A stretch of DNA of 64,000 bases, from NCBI RefSeq assembly GCF_020144665.1, contig NZ_JAAHBQ010000001.1, positions 31,849-95,848 on the forward strand. The letters run 5' to 3'. The translations under genes and the position numbers were made by a program. Shown here piece after piece: positions 18,055-27,331 of this stretch (within the stretch, counting starts at the first letter, position 1; the number at the start of each line of letters is the position of its first letter). Origin of the DNA: Oscillatoria salina IIICB1 (GTDB lineage: Bacteria > Cyanobacteriota > Cyanobacteriia > Cyanobacteriales > SIO1D9). A model generated the notes under the pieces. The model did no database searches and had not been told where the DNA came from. It worked only from the letters and a program-made list of their open reading frames with translations.

Positions 18055-19725
18055 CTAACGACGAGAACTTCTTGACAAACTACGCCGCCCATTTTTTTTA
18101 CCTGCTTTAGTTTCTAACTCTGGATTTTCTTGTGCTGCTTTCAGTTTGGCTTCTTGTTCTTGCTTATCTATTTCCGGCAATTTATAAATTACCCCAGCGA
18201 AAAACCAGTAATAAACTGCTACTGGGTCTGTATCTAAAGGATACCAGTAAGGGAAATAACTAATAATCAAAAGAAACACCCAATAAGAAGAAGCGAAACT
18301 GCGTAAAGTCTTTTCCTTGATGCTCTGGCGAGACTGAAAAGCAACTACCATTAAATGAGTCACAAAAATCAAAAAACCTAGCAAACCAAACCAGCCCATT
18401 TCATAAAGAATTTTCGGGTGAAAAGTTTCTACTAAAACAGTTTTACCAAAAATGCGCGTGGAATTTGTCGCTGTTCCTAATCCTCTCCCAAAGATTCCTT
18501 CTTGTTCCTTAATTGCCCAACCAAATTGTTCTTCAATAAATTTGGTCGGAGGAGAAGCTTGCCAGCGAGTAACAAAACTATCAATTCTTTCTTGTACCAC
18601 TGTGGGGTTACTTACCATGACCCCAAATAGCAAAATTCCTAAGCCAATCCCAATCGGCAAAAAGCGTTTTAAATTAGTGATTTGTCCGGTTAGAATTAGT
18701 AAAAATACTGTCACCACTGGCACTAAGGCAAGAGCAATTCTTTGTCCCGAAATAACCGCATTAATAAATACTAATGCCATGCCAACCAAACCAGTAATTC
18801 GCCAGACATTTTTCGGGTCGCAAAAAGCTACGGTAAAAGTCAGGGCGCTATTAGGAATTAGAAACCAAGCCCAGTGCCAAGGAGAGGGTAAAGTTCCTGG
18901 CAAACGAATTTGGTTTTCGGAAGGGCTAAAAGTTAAAGAACCACCAACAAAACATTTGGCTTCAATACTAGCTGTAAACAGGTCAACTCCTGTGGCATTG
19001 CGCGTTCCTTCACATCTGCCACTATCAAGCATCCAATACTGAACTATTCCTAACAAACAGCAAATAATTGCTAGTATCAAATGTAGGCGAGCGAGAAAAA
19101 GTAACTGCTTTTTATTTTCAATTAAATAATAAGCGCAGAAAATGAGAGGAACGTAACCAAGCAAGACTTTTAAGCCGAGAATTCCTTGGGGAAAAGGATT
19201 TCCTTTGGCTTCACCAGAAAGTTGTAAGGGTAGGTTAACTAAAAATAGTGTCAGCAGCGAAAAACCCAGGAGAAGCCACAGGGTAGTAAGCAGCTTTTTC
19301 GGCACCATAAAAGGTTGCTTTTTTTGCTTACATTCTTGCATTAATCCCAGCATAGCGGGAATGAAAAAAGCATCTTTTGCTAGAGAAAAAATAGCATTCC
19401 CGCCCATAATTTGGTACTGAACTGTACCAGAAAAAGGTAAATAAATGAGGAAAAACCATAGTGCTTGGCGGGGATAAACATAGGATAAAACTAAACAAGG
19501 AATTCCGGCTGCTATAGCTGCGCCAATGAGAGGTTTGACGGCAAAAGCTAAAGGTAAACCAACAGCAATACCAAAAAAAAGAGAACCACTAACTAAACTA
19601 ATTAGCTTTTTTCGCGTCTCTTGCGCTTGCCGTTTTTTAGCTAGCTGTTCTTTGAGACTGAGAGGTGGTTGCTCTGATTGTTTTTTTCCTTTTTGAGATT
19701 TTTTCTTTTTTTTAGATTTGAGCAT
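18055..19725 (-). CDS. O-antigen ligase/polymerase (Wzy/WaaL)-like membrane protein
   Basis: About 556 residues from ATG at 19725; an upstream TTG at 19767 would add 14 residues but is less likely. The start is a very basic tail (Lys-rich, residues 1-45), then roughly ten or more hydrophobic segments, a large periplasmic loop near the middle containing cysteines (DSGRCEGTR and EAKCFVGG) and a basic, Ser/Arg-rich C-terminus. This layout is that of the O-antigen ligase superfamily (Wzy polymerases, WaaL ligases), which join or polymerise lipid-linked glycans at the outer leaflet. Neighbouring glycosyltransferases support a role in polysaccharide export/polymerisation. Polymerase versus ligase is undecided. 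Confidence 0.82.
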   Translation of the reverse strand: MLKSKKKKKSQKGKKQSEQPPLSLKEQLAKKRQAQETRKKLISLVSGSLFFGIAVGLPLAFAVKPLIGAAIAAGIPCLVLSYVYPRQALWFFLIYLPFSGTVQYQIMGGNAIFSLAKDAFFIPAMLGLMQECKQKKQPFMVPKKLLTTLWLLLGFSLLTLFLVNLPLQLSGEAKGNPFPQGILGLKVLLGYVPLIFCAYYLIENKKQLLFLARLHLILAIICCLLGIVQYWMLDSGRCEGTRNATGVDLFTASIEAKCFVGGSLTFSPSENQIRLPGTLPSPWHWAWFLIPNSALTFTVAFCDPKNVWRITGLVGMALVFINAVISGQRIALALVPVVTVFLLILTGQITNLKRFLPIGIGLGILLFGVMVSNPTVVQERIDSFVTRWQASPPTKFIEEQFGWAIKEQEGIFGRGLGTATNSTRIFGKTVLVETFHPKILYEMGWFGLLGFLIFVTHLMVVAFQSRQSIKEKTLRSFASSYWVFLLIISYFPYWYPLDTDPVAVYYWFFAGVIYKLPEIDKQEQEAKLKAAQENPELETKAGKKNGRRSLSRSSRR

Positions 19726-19791
19726 AGAAGCTTGTTTAAGCTGTCCTTCCTCTCGATTGTGGCACAAGAATTGTTAAGCTTTTGGAAAAAT

Positions 19792-19815
19792 GGGGCAACC
19801 ACGGGGGGTTGCCCC
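19792..19815 (-). terminator. Palindromic repeat, terminator-like after glmM
   Basis: GGGGCAACC, loop ACGGGG, GGTTGCCCC: a perfect 9-bp stem lying 8 bp beyond the glmM stop. Read on the minus strand the stem is followed by ATTTTTCC, so it resembles an intrinsic terminator for glmM. The same 24-mer recurs at 44283-44306 and a variant at 29273-29297, so it is a dispersed repeat that here happens to sit where a terminator should be. Confidence 0.65.
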
Positions 19816-19823
19816 TACTACAA

Positions 19824-21287
19824 TTAACCGACGAGGTGGGTTTGGACTGCGCTGACGAGTTTGGTAGTCCAATAGTTAGCAACTTCGACTTCAGCCGCTT
19901 CTACCATGACGCGGATGACGGGTTCGGTTCCAGAGGCGCGGACTAAGATGCGTCCTTGGTTTCCCATTGCTGTTTCAGCTTGCGCGATCGCCTTTTGCAA
20001 TTCTAGACATTCTTGCCAGTTACGGCGGGTTTCTCTGTCTTCGACGCGCACGTTTCGCAACAATTGAGGATAAGGTGTAAAGCTTTCGGCTACTAAGTCG
20101 GCGAGGGAAACTCCTGACTGGCGGACTAAACAAGCTAAATGTAATGCGGTTTGAATGCCATCTCCGGTGATGCTGTAGTGATGACAGAGAATGTGTCCTG
20201 ACTGTTCGCCTCCTAGTTTCGCACCTGTACTGCACATTTGGGCGTGAACGTGGCGATCGCCGACTGGAGTTCGGATCATTTTACCACCACGCTCTTGCCA
20301 TGCTCGCTCAAAACCTAAATTTGCCATCACGGTCGCAATAATTAAATTCTCTGGCAGTTTTCCGGCGGCTTGCAAGCTCTGACCCCAAAAATAAAGAATG
20401 TAGTCGCCGTCAATCACATTGCCACAACTATCGACTGCCATTGCGCGATCGGCATCGCCATCAAAAGCAAAACCTAAATCGGCTGAATACAGCTTGACAG
20501 CCTCTTTCAGCACATCTAAGTGCGTCGAGCCACAATTGACATTAATTTGATTTCCATCGGGTTCTTCGTGCAAACAGATGACTTCTGCGCCCAAAGCTTG
20601 GAAGAGCTGCGGCGCTAACCGAGCAGAAGCTCCCCAAGCCAGATCTAGGACAATTTTCATACCCTGCAAATTTACATCCACGGGGAGCGATCGCTGCAAA
20701 AAGTTCGCATAATCTTGCACTAACAACTGTCTTTGATAAGACTTACCCCACTTCAGTGCCGAATTAGTCGAATCTTCCCTTCCTCTGATTCCTGCTTCAA
20801 TTTCTTGTTGTAAAGCTAGTTCTAGCTTTGTGCCATCACTGCCAAAAATCTTAATCCCATTATCTTCTGGCGGGTTGTGGCTAGCGGAAATCATAATTCC
20901 TCCCACCGCATCCGTAATGCTAGTCAGATACGCTACACAAGGAGTCGGACATAATCCCAAATTCCAAACTTCTAAGCCTGCTGAAGTCAAACCAGCCGCT
21001 AAAGCATTAGCCAACATATCGCTAGAATTCCGCGAATCTTGCCCTAAAATCATCGGACCTAACTGGGGAGCCTTAGCTTGCAACACCTTACCAGCCCAAA
21101 AACCCACTTGCAATGCCAAAGGCGCATTCAGTAACTCTCCCGCCTTACCACGAATACCATCAGTACCAAACAACGCCGACTTCGGTAAAGCCGTCAAATA
21201 ACTCAAAGGAGTCGCTTTTACGGATGCAGTTTGACGCAAAACATCTACACGAGTGACCTCCTGAGTCCGGATAGGAGATTTAACCAT
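19824..21287 (-). CDS. glmM: Phosphoglucosamine mutase GlmM
   Basis: 487 residues. Converts glucosamine-6-phosphate to glucosamine-1-phosphate, the step before UDP-GlcNAc for peptidoglycan and envelope glycans. All four alpha-D-phosphohexomutase signatures are visible: FGTDGIRG near residue 40, the phosphoserine loop SASHNP with catalytic Ser136, the magnesium loop DGDADR at 276-281, the sugar-binding GEQSGH and the phosphate-binding [12 protein letters not shown] near the C-terminus. The N-terminal 35 residues before the first domain are longer than in E. coli GlmM, a common cyanobacterial feature. ATG at 21287. It lies upstream of the glycosyltransferase genes but the hairpin at 19792 may separate transcription. 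Confidence 0.95.
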   Translation of the reverse strand: MVKSPIRTQEVTRVDVLRQTASVKATPLSYLTALPKSALFGTDGIRGKAGELLNAPLALQVGFWAGKVLQAKAPQLGPMILGQDSRNSSDMLANALAAGLTSAGLEVWNLGLCPTPCVAYLTSITDAVGGIMISASHNPPEDNGIKIFGSDGTKLELALQQEIEAGIRGREDSTNSALKWGKSYQRQLLVQDYANFLQRSLPVDVNLQGMKIVLDLAWGASARLAPQLFQALGAEVICLHEEPDGNQINVNCGSTHLDVLKEAVKLYSADLGFAFDGDADRAMAVDSCGNVIDGDYILYFWGQSLQAAGKLPENLIIATVMANLGFERAWQERGGKMIRTPVGDRHVHAQMCSTGAKLGGEQSGHILCHHYSITGDGIQTALHLACLVRQSGVSLADLVAESFTPYPQLLRNVRVEDRETRRNWQECLELQKAIAQAETAMGNQGRILVRASGTEPVIRVMVEAAEVEVANYWTTKLVSAVQTHLVG

Positions 21288-21549
21288 AACTTAAATATTC
21301 CTCACACAACACACTCACAGTGGAGGATAACATTTTCAGCCGAATTTGTTCTCCCCAGTGTGATTAATAGCCTTTATCTATTTTTAGCCGCAAATTTCAC
21401 TTTACTCCGGACTAGAGATCTTAAGAGTTATATACTTGGTTGCGAAACTGGGCTACTTGTTTTCGCCTTGCGTCCAAAGGGAGAATCTTGATATTTGCTC
21501 GGCTAATAACCCAAGTTTTCCTTTTCAGAAAACTTTAGCCACCTTTATA

Positions 21550-23145
21550 TCACTGGCTGGACTTCGCACCATCAATTAACCATTGATTAGTATTTTCATC
21601 CCAAACTAACCGAAATCTTACTAAATTAGGATTCGAGACCCTCCCCGATTTCAGATAATAACGTAAACGAGCATCTACTTCAGCAACTTCTACTCCTTCA
21701 TTTACTAATCTGACATCTTCTATATCAACGAAATCTACTGTTGTCCACCAACCTGTATAAGATTGATAGCCTTGAGGATGAACTTGGCTATTGTTTTGAA
21801 AATTAGTTGTAAATTTACTCCAACTTGTTTGATAATCCTCTTGATTAATAATTGCATAATAGTCTTGTAATGCCTGTTTGGGTGACGGTTTAGCTAAGGA
21901 TTTAGCAGGATTTCCCGTGTTAGGATTATTCGGTTGATTAACTAGAGGATTATTGGGATTTGCGGTATTTACATTGCTAGAATTATCTGGTGGTGTCGTC
22001 AAAGTGTCACGATCGCTATTAGTGGAAGAAGTAACATGAGAAGAATTAGTAGGGGCAGGAGAATTTTCTGTTGAAGAAATTACCGTATTCGGTTCGGGAT
22101 CGCGTGTCAAAGCATAACCGATAACTACGGAAGCACCAATAATCCCTCCAGCAATCAAACTACCGAAAAGTAAACTATTATTTTGATTATTAGAAACAGG
22201 CAGTTGAACTGGCGAAACTGGTTGAGCTTGTTGCTGTCTTCCGGCTGGGGAGACGACTAAAGTTTCTTCGGTTTCAGGTACGGGTGAAGCTAGGGGAATT
22301 GTCGGTGCTATTGGTGTTACTGGGATTGGCGACTGTAATGCTTGGAGCATAGCTTGGGCGCTAGGGTAGCGATCGCGCGGATGTGACATCACTGCTTTAG
22401 TTAAAATGTTAGCCAAAATTTGGCTTACTTGGGGCGCAAATTGTTGCCATAATACCTCTCCCGTATGAGGATCGCTAGTTAACTGCTGAGGAGTTTTTCC
22501 TGTTAGTAAATAAATGGCGGTTAAGCCTAAACTAAACAGATCGCTGGAATATAAAGGTCGTCCGGCTGCTTGTTCGGAAGGCATAAATCCTGGTGTCCCA
22601 ACTACAATCGAAGCGGTACTATTTCCTTGGGAATTTACTACTGTTCCCATTGCTTCTTTCACTGCCCCAAAATCAATTAAAACAGGCAAGCTATCGGAGG
22701 AACGAATAATAATATTCTCTGGCTTAATATCTCGATGAACAATTTTTTTACTATGAACATAACCAAGAACTGGTAAAATTTTAACTAAAATATCTTTAAC
22801 GACATTTTCACTCAAATTACCCTGATTTTGCACCAATTTAGTTAGGGTTTCTCCGGCAATATATTCCTGAACTAAATAAAATTGTCCGCCTTCGGAAAAA
22901 TAAGCAAAAAGATCGGGGATTTGCGAATTCCCGCGACCAAGTTCTTCTAAAATGGCAGCTTCTCTGGCAAAACGTTCTTGAATCAACTGATACATTTGGG
23001 GATTATTACTTATCGGTTTCAGTTGTTTGATAACACAACGACGACGCGAAGGCATATAAGTGTCTTCAGCGAGGAAAGTTTCGCCAAAGCCACCACTGCC
23101 TAAAGTGTTAATTATTTGATAGCGATTGTTTAAAATTGTAGTCAT
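21550..23145 (-). CDS. Membrane Ser/Thr protein kinase (first of three paralogues)
   Basis: 531 residues. Hanks-type kinase domain at residues 1-275: glycine loop GSGGFGETFLAED, VAIK-type lysine in CVIKQL, catalytic HRDIKPEN near 136, DFG in IDFGAVKEAMG and the APE-equivalent region GFMPSEQAAG. A Pro-rich linker leads to one transmembrane segment (about 322-345), a low-complexity Asn/Thr/Pro linker, then a C-terminal domain of about 110 residues beginning SPKQALQDYYAIINQEDYQ that recurs in the two neighbouring kinases. Topology implies a cytoplasmic kinase with an extracytoplasmic sensor-like domain of NTF2-like appearance (inference). ATG at 23145. Target unknown. Confidence 0.92.
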   Translation of the reverse strand: MTTILNNRYQIINTLGSGGFGETFLAEDTYMPSRRRCVIKQLKPISNNPQMYQLIQERFAREAAILEELGRGNSQIPDLFAYFSEGGQFYLVQEYIAGETLTKLVQNQGNLSENVVKDILVKILPVLGYVHSKKIVHRDIKPENIIIRSSDSLPVLIDFGAVKEAMGTVVNSQGNSTASIVVGTPGFMPSEQAAGRPLYSSDLFSLGLTAIYLLTGKTPQQLTSDPHTGEVLWQQFAPQVSQILANILTKAVMSHPRDRYPSAQAMLQALQSPIPVTPIAPTIPLASPVPETEETLVVSPAGRQQQAQPVSPVQLPVSNNQNNSLLFGSLIAGGIIGASVVIGYALTRDPEPNTVISSTENSPAPTNSSHVTSSTNSDRDTLTTPPDNSSNVNTANPNNPLVNQPNNPNTGNPAKSLAKPSPKQALQDYYAIINQEDYQTSWSKFTTNFQNNSQVHPQGYQSYTGWWTTVDFVDIEDVRLVNEGVEVAEVDARLRYYLKSGRVSNPNLVRFRLVWDENTNQWLIDGAKSSQ

Positions 23146-23221
23146 AATTAAAAATTATTTTTGTCAAGTAAACTAAATGATTCTTAATATTTTGGGAAAA
23201 CCTGAAGATTGTTACTTAATT

Positions 23222-24997
23222 TTACCTAGCAAAACTTCGCTCAAATTTCCAAATCTGCTCTTGGGGATTCCAAGTAAGAATAACTCGCCGAGACTCAGGA
23301 GAAGTTTTCCCATTTTTCAGATAGTAGTTCACCTGATAATCGATGATAGCATTTTTGTTATTTTCCTCTATAATTTGCACTGTTTCCAGCTCGGCAAAAT
23401 CTACTGTTTCCCACCAATTTTTATAAGTAGTATAACCTTCAGGGAAGACTTGACGATTGCTTTGAAACTGCGGCGAAAGCCGATGCCAAGCAGTTTGATA
23501 ATCGCCACTATTAATTAAACTAAATTGCTGTTGAATCGCTTGTTTTGGCGATGAGCGATCTCCCAAATTTTCATCATTTAAACTAACTAAATTTGCTGAC
23601 TGAGGAGATGCGTCTGTAATCCATCTTAAGTTATTTTCATTTTGATATTGTAAAATATAAGCAGCATTCTCTTGTTCTAATTGAGAAAGTAAATTCACCG
23701 GAAATTCTTCTGGAGAATAACGGGGATCGTACCAAGTTTGACTATTAAAATAAGTTTGTAATTCTTGAGATTGAAACCTCCGCCCATGACGAGCAAAAAT
23801 TGAATTACGCATGATATCTAATTCAAAAGCAGTTTTACCAACCAGATCGGCATCAGTAACTCGTCTTTCAGCTAACCAAACATAGGAACTATCTTGAGTT
23901 GGGGAAGGCGCGATCGCTGGGGGATCGTTCTCAATTTCCGCAGGGATTGCAGGCGTTTCATGAGTTACAATGGGTTCAATAAGTGAATGCTTCTCCTGAT
24001 TAATTGCCAAAGCAATAATCGCGGCTGCGCCAATCAAACCACTAGCGATTAAACCACCAAACATCAAATTACTATTAGGCTTATTTTGAGGAGTTGGTGG
24101 CAGAGAAGGAACAGTTTCCGGTATTGGTTTTCGCGTCCCTGGCGAAATCGGAATTGTCGGTGTTGTAGCTGCTTTTCGCAACTGCAAAGCTTGTAACATC
24201 GCTTGCGCAGTCGGATAGCGATCGCGTGGATGAGACATCACTGCTTTAGTTAAAATCTCGGCAAAATTCGGACTAACTTGTAAAGCAAATTGCCGCCAAA
24301 TAACCTCACCAGTTTCGGGATTACTTTCTAACTCCTGGGGCATTTTACCAGTTAATAAATAAATCGCAGTTAAACCCAAACTATACAGATCGCTAGAATA
24401 CAAAGGTCGTCCCGCCGCTTGTTCCGAAGGCATAAATCCAGGCGTACCAATAATAATACTACTGGTAGCATTTCCTTGAGAATTAACCACAGTTCCCATC
24501 GCTTCCCGCACTGCACCAAAATCAATTAGCACAGGTAAACGATCGGCAGCACGTAAAATAATATTATCCGGTTTAATATCGCGATGTACGATTCGTTTAC
24601 TATGAATGTAATCTAAAATCTGTAAACATTTAATTAAAATTTCTTCAACGTAACTTTCGCTTAAACTTCCCTGTTTTTTCAACAAATCAGTCAGCGTTTC
24701 CCCATCAACAAATTCTTGCACCAAATAAAACTCTCCCCCAGACTCAAAATAAGCATACAAACGGGGAATTTGCCGATTAGCATCGCCTAACTCTTCTAAA
24801 ATCGCCGCTTCCCGCGCAAATCGCTCTTTAACTAACTCATACACCTGGGGATTGTTATTGATAGGCAAAAGCCGCTTAATCACGCACTTGCGAGCAGAAG
24901 GCATTTGAGTATCTTCTGCGAGGAAAGTTTCGCCAAATCCGCCACTTCCCAAAGTACGGAGAATCCGATAGCGATCGTTTAATAGCTGAGGTATCAT
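23222..24997 (-). CDS. Membrane Ser/Thr protein kinase with YARHG domain (second paralogue)
   Basis: About 591 residues from ATG at 24997 (MIPQLLNDRYRIL), matching the starts of its two paralogues; an upstream alternative at 25033 adds 12 residues. Kinase core as in its neighbours: GSGGFGETFLAED, CVIKRL, HRDIKPDN, IDFGAVREAMG. One transmembrane segment follows (about residues 315-335). Unlike the other two it carries an insert (about 375-450) with NSIFARHGRRF and FNSQTWYDP, the YARHG domain found in bacterial extracytoplasmic proteins, before the shared C-terminal domain starting SPKQAIQQQFSLINSGDYQ. YARHG insertion suggests a different extracellular input. 76 bp separate it from the next kinase downstream. 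Confidence 0.92.
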   Translation of the reverse strand: MIPQLLNDRYRILRTLGSGGFGETFLAEDTQMPSARKCVIKRLLPINNNPQVYELVKERFAREAAILEELGDANRQIPRLYAYFESGGEFYLVQEFVDGETLTDLLKKQGSLSESYVEEILIKCLQILDYIHSKRIVHRDIKPDNIILRAADRLPVLIDFGAVREAMGTVVNSQGNATSSIIIGTPGFMPSEQAAGRPLYSSDLYSLGLTAIYLLTGKMPQELESNPETGEVIWRQFALQVSPNFAEILTKAVMSHPRDRYPTAQAMLQALQLRKAATTPTIPISPGTRKPIPETVPSLPPTPQNKPNSNLMFGGLIASGLIGAAAIIALAINQEKHSLIEPIVTHETPAIPAEIENDPPAIAPSPTQDSSYVWLAERRVTDADLVGKTAFELDIMRNSIFARHGRRFQSQELQTYFNSQTWYDPRYSPEEFPVNLLSQLEQENAAYILQYQNENNLRWITDASPQSANLVSLNDENLGDRSSPKQAIQQQFSLINSGDYQTAWHRLSPQFQSNRQVFPEGYTTYKNWWETVDFAELETVQIIEENNKNAIIDYQVNYYLKNGKTSPESRRVILTWNPQEQIWKFERSFAR

Positions 24998-25183
24998 CGG
25001 CTTAAGAGGATATTTTTCTCGAAAATAACACAAAAAAATACCGACTACATCCTCACTTCTAGCTTTGACTAGCTAAGATAGCTCGAATTCGCTCTTTAAA
25101 TAAACTTACTGCTGACCTTTGACCAATTCTATCACTTTATGCAAAAAAACAGTAATTTTAGTAATTTGCAAATGCCAAGAAAA

Positions 25184-26590
25184 TTACAGTCTTTCCACAT
25201 CATCTAAAAGCCATTCTTCCCTTTGATTATCCCAGATAAAATTAAAACGCAAACTTTGATTAATAGTTTTACCACTATTAAGTAAATAACGCAATTCACT
25301 ATCTACAGTAGCAAAATCTCCACTTTCTCCTACTACGTCTAAATCGAGAATATCTACTCGTCTAACTTGCGTCCACCAGTCAGTAAAAGATTTATAACCT
25401 TCGGGGTGTTGTTCTGCATCATTTTGTGATTCAGGAGTTCGTAAATCCCACGCTTCTCGATACTGTTGGTTATTGATTGCTTCGTAGTAATTAATTAATG
25501 CACTTTGTGAGGAAGGTTTAGCTACAGGTGAGGGATTTTGTGATTGAATGGGAGTAGGATTATCTGGAGAATCTGGAACATTTGGAGGAAATAATTCGTC
25601 AGAAAATAAAGCAAAAGCAACGACAACTACAACTCCGACAAAACCACCAATAATTAAACTACTTATCAATCCTTTATTACTTTTTTGCGGAGAAGGAGAA
25701 GGCGATGGAGATGGGGAAAACTTCTGTTGTTGCTGTTGATAACTAATAGTTTTTTGACTCGATCTAGGCGAACCTTGCAAAGCTGCAAGCATTTCATCAG
25801 CAGTGTAATATCTTTCTTTCGGATGAGACATTACAGCCTTATTCAAAACCGCAGCGAAACTATCACTAATCTGCGGTGCATATTGTTGCCAAATCACCTC
25901 TCCAGTTTGCGGATCGCTAGTTAAATCTTGAGGAATTTTTCCAGTCAGTAAATAGATTGCAGTTAAGCCCAAACTATACAAATCGCTAGAATATAAAGGT
26001 CGTCCTGCTGCCTGTTCCGAAGGCATAAATCCGGGCGTACCAATCACAATTGAACTGGTATAATTACCTTGAGAAGAAAGAGTAGTTCCCATTGCTTCGC
26101 GAACTGCACCAAAATCGATCAATACAGGAACGCGATCGCTAGAACGAATAATGATATTATCTGGTTTAATATCCCGGTGGACAATCTGCTGACCGTGAAC
26201 GTAATCAAGGACAGGTAAAATACTAATTAAAATTTCTTTAACGGTACTTTCGCTAAGTTTTCCTTGCTTTTGTACCAGTTGAGTAAGAGTATCACCTTCA
26301 ATCCATTCTTGAACTAAATAAAATTGTCCTCCTTCAGATAAATAAGCATATAACTTAGGAATTTGCGAATTTGCTTCACCTAACTTTTCTAAAATTGCTG
26401 CTTCTCTAGCAAAACGTTCTTGGACTAACTGATATAATTCCGGATTATTATTAGCAGGTTTAAGCTGTTTAATCACACAAAGGCGAGAAGAAGGCATTTG
26501 GGTATCTTCAGCGAGAAAAGTTTCGCTAAAGCCACCACTTCCCAGAGTACGAATAACATGATAGCGATTGTTTAAGAGTTGGAGTGTCAC
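25184..26590 (-). CDS. Membrane Ser/Thr protein kinase (third paralogue)
   Basis: 468 residues from a GTG at 26590 (codon for MTLQLLNNRYHVI). Kinase domain with GSGGFSETFLAED (Gly to Ser in the glycine loop relative to paralogues), CVIKQL, HRDIKPDN and IDFGAVREAMG, all catalytic residues kept. Short Ser/Pro/Gln linker, a transmembrane segment (about 300-325), then the same C-terminal domain (QSALINYYEAINNQQYREAW). It is the most upstream of three tandem kinases and probably the promoter-proximal gene; the 159-bp region to the right separates it from a divergent Uma2 gene. Confidence 0.92.
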   Translation of the reverse strand: MTLQLLNNRYHVIRTLGSGGFSETFLAEDTQMPSSRLCVIKQLKPANNNPELYQLVQERFAREAAILEKLGEANSQIPKLYAYLSEGGQFYLVQEWIEGDTLTQLVQKQGKLSESTVKEILISILPVLDYVHGQQIVHRDIKPDNIIIRSSDRVPVLIDFGAVREAMGTTLSSQGNYTSSIVIGTPGFMPSEQAAGRPLYSSDLYSLGLTAIYLLTGKIPQDLTSDPQTGEVIWQQYAPQISDSFAAVLNKAVMSHPKERYYTADEMLAALQGSPRSSQKTISYQQQQQKFSPSPSPSPSPQKSNKGLISSLIIGGFVGVVVVVAFALFSDELFPPNVPDSPDNPTPIQSQNPSPVAKPSSQSALINYYEAINNQQYREAWDLRTPESQNDAEQHPEGYKSFTDWWTQVRRVDILDLDVVGESGDFATVDSELRYLLNSGKTINQSLRFNFIWDNQREEWLLDDVERL

Positions 26591-26749
26591 AAGCTATTCC
26601 TCAATTATGGCGCGATCGCGGATATTAACTAGACTAACGCACCCCCGAAAAGATTCTAATTCTTATACTATCCTAACTACTGCCTGTTAAACTTAAATTA
26701 TTGCTGTCTGTTTAACATAAGTTTCACCCTCACCAGCACAATTAATCCT

Positions 26750-27331
26750 ATGGTTACGACTTCTTTAATTTTAAATTTAGATGCCGTTCATCTTACTGAC
26801 GAGCAATTTTATCAGCTTTGCCAAAATAACCGGGATCTCAAATTTGAAAAAACTAGCAATGGAGAACTAATTGTTATGCCGCCCACAGGGGGAAATACAG
26901 GTAGATATAACCTCAAAATTACTCAACAATTAGCTAACTGGTCGGATCTAGATCGAACTGGTGTTGCTTTTGATTCTTCTACAGGTTTTCAACTACCTAA
27001 CGGTGCATATCGTTCGCCGGATGCGGCTTGGATTTCATTGGCAAAATGGAACCGTCTGAGTCCAGAACAACAAGATAAATTTCCCCCAATTTGTCCTGAC
27101 TTTGTAATCGAATTACGTTCTCCTAGTGATTCCTTGAAATCTCTACAAGAAAAAATGCAAGAATATCTTGATAATGGCACGCTTTTAGGATGGTTAATTA
27201 ATCGCCAAAATCGAGAAGTCGAAATTTATAGATTCCGGCAAGCTAAGGAACTCCTTAACTCGCCAAGAACTTTGTCTGGAGAAGATATCTTACCCAATTT
27301 TGTTCTCAATCTTGAAGCAATTTGGCGTTAA
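26750..27331 (+). CDS. Uma2 family (DUF820) putative endonuclease
   Basis: 193 residues. Uma2 proteins are very common in cyanobacteria and have a PD-(D/E)XK nuclease-like core; function is mostly undetermined. Visible signatures: NGELIVMPPTGG, the acidic site SPDAAWIS, then FVIELRSPSDSLKSLQEKMQEY, where E followed by the SPSD...K pattern marks the core, and GWLINRQNREVEIYR. Starts at ATG 26750 after an AT-rich leader. The gene ends with TAA that overlaps the stop codon of the convergent gene by 3 bases. Divergent from the kinase array. Confidence 0.88.
   Translation: MVTTSLILNLDAVHLTDEQFYQLCQNNRDLKFEKTSNGELIVMPPTGGNTGRYNLKITQQLANWSDLDRTGVAFDSSTGFQLPNGAYRSPDAAWISLAKWNRLSPEQQDKFPPICPDFVIELRSPSDSLKSLQEKMQEYLDNGTLLGWLINRQNREVEIYRFRQAKELLNSPRTLSGEDILPNFVLNLEAIWR

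Noticed and set aside
21288..21330. Yfr1-like small RNA suggested by TCCTCACACAACACACTCAC
   Set aside because: The conserved ACTCCTCACAC core is not matched exactly and no flanking stem-loop is visible; insufficient.
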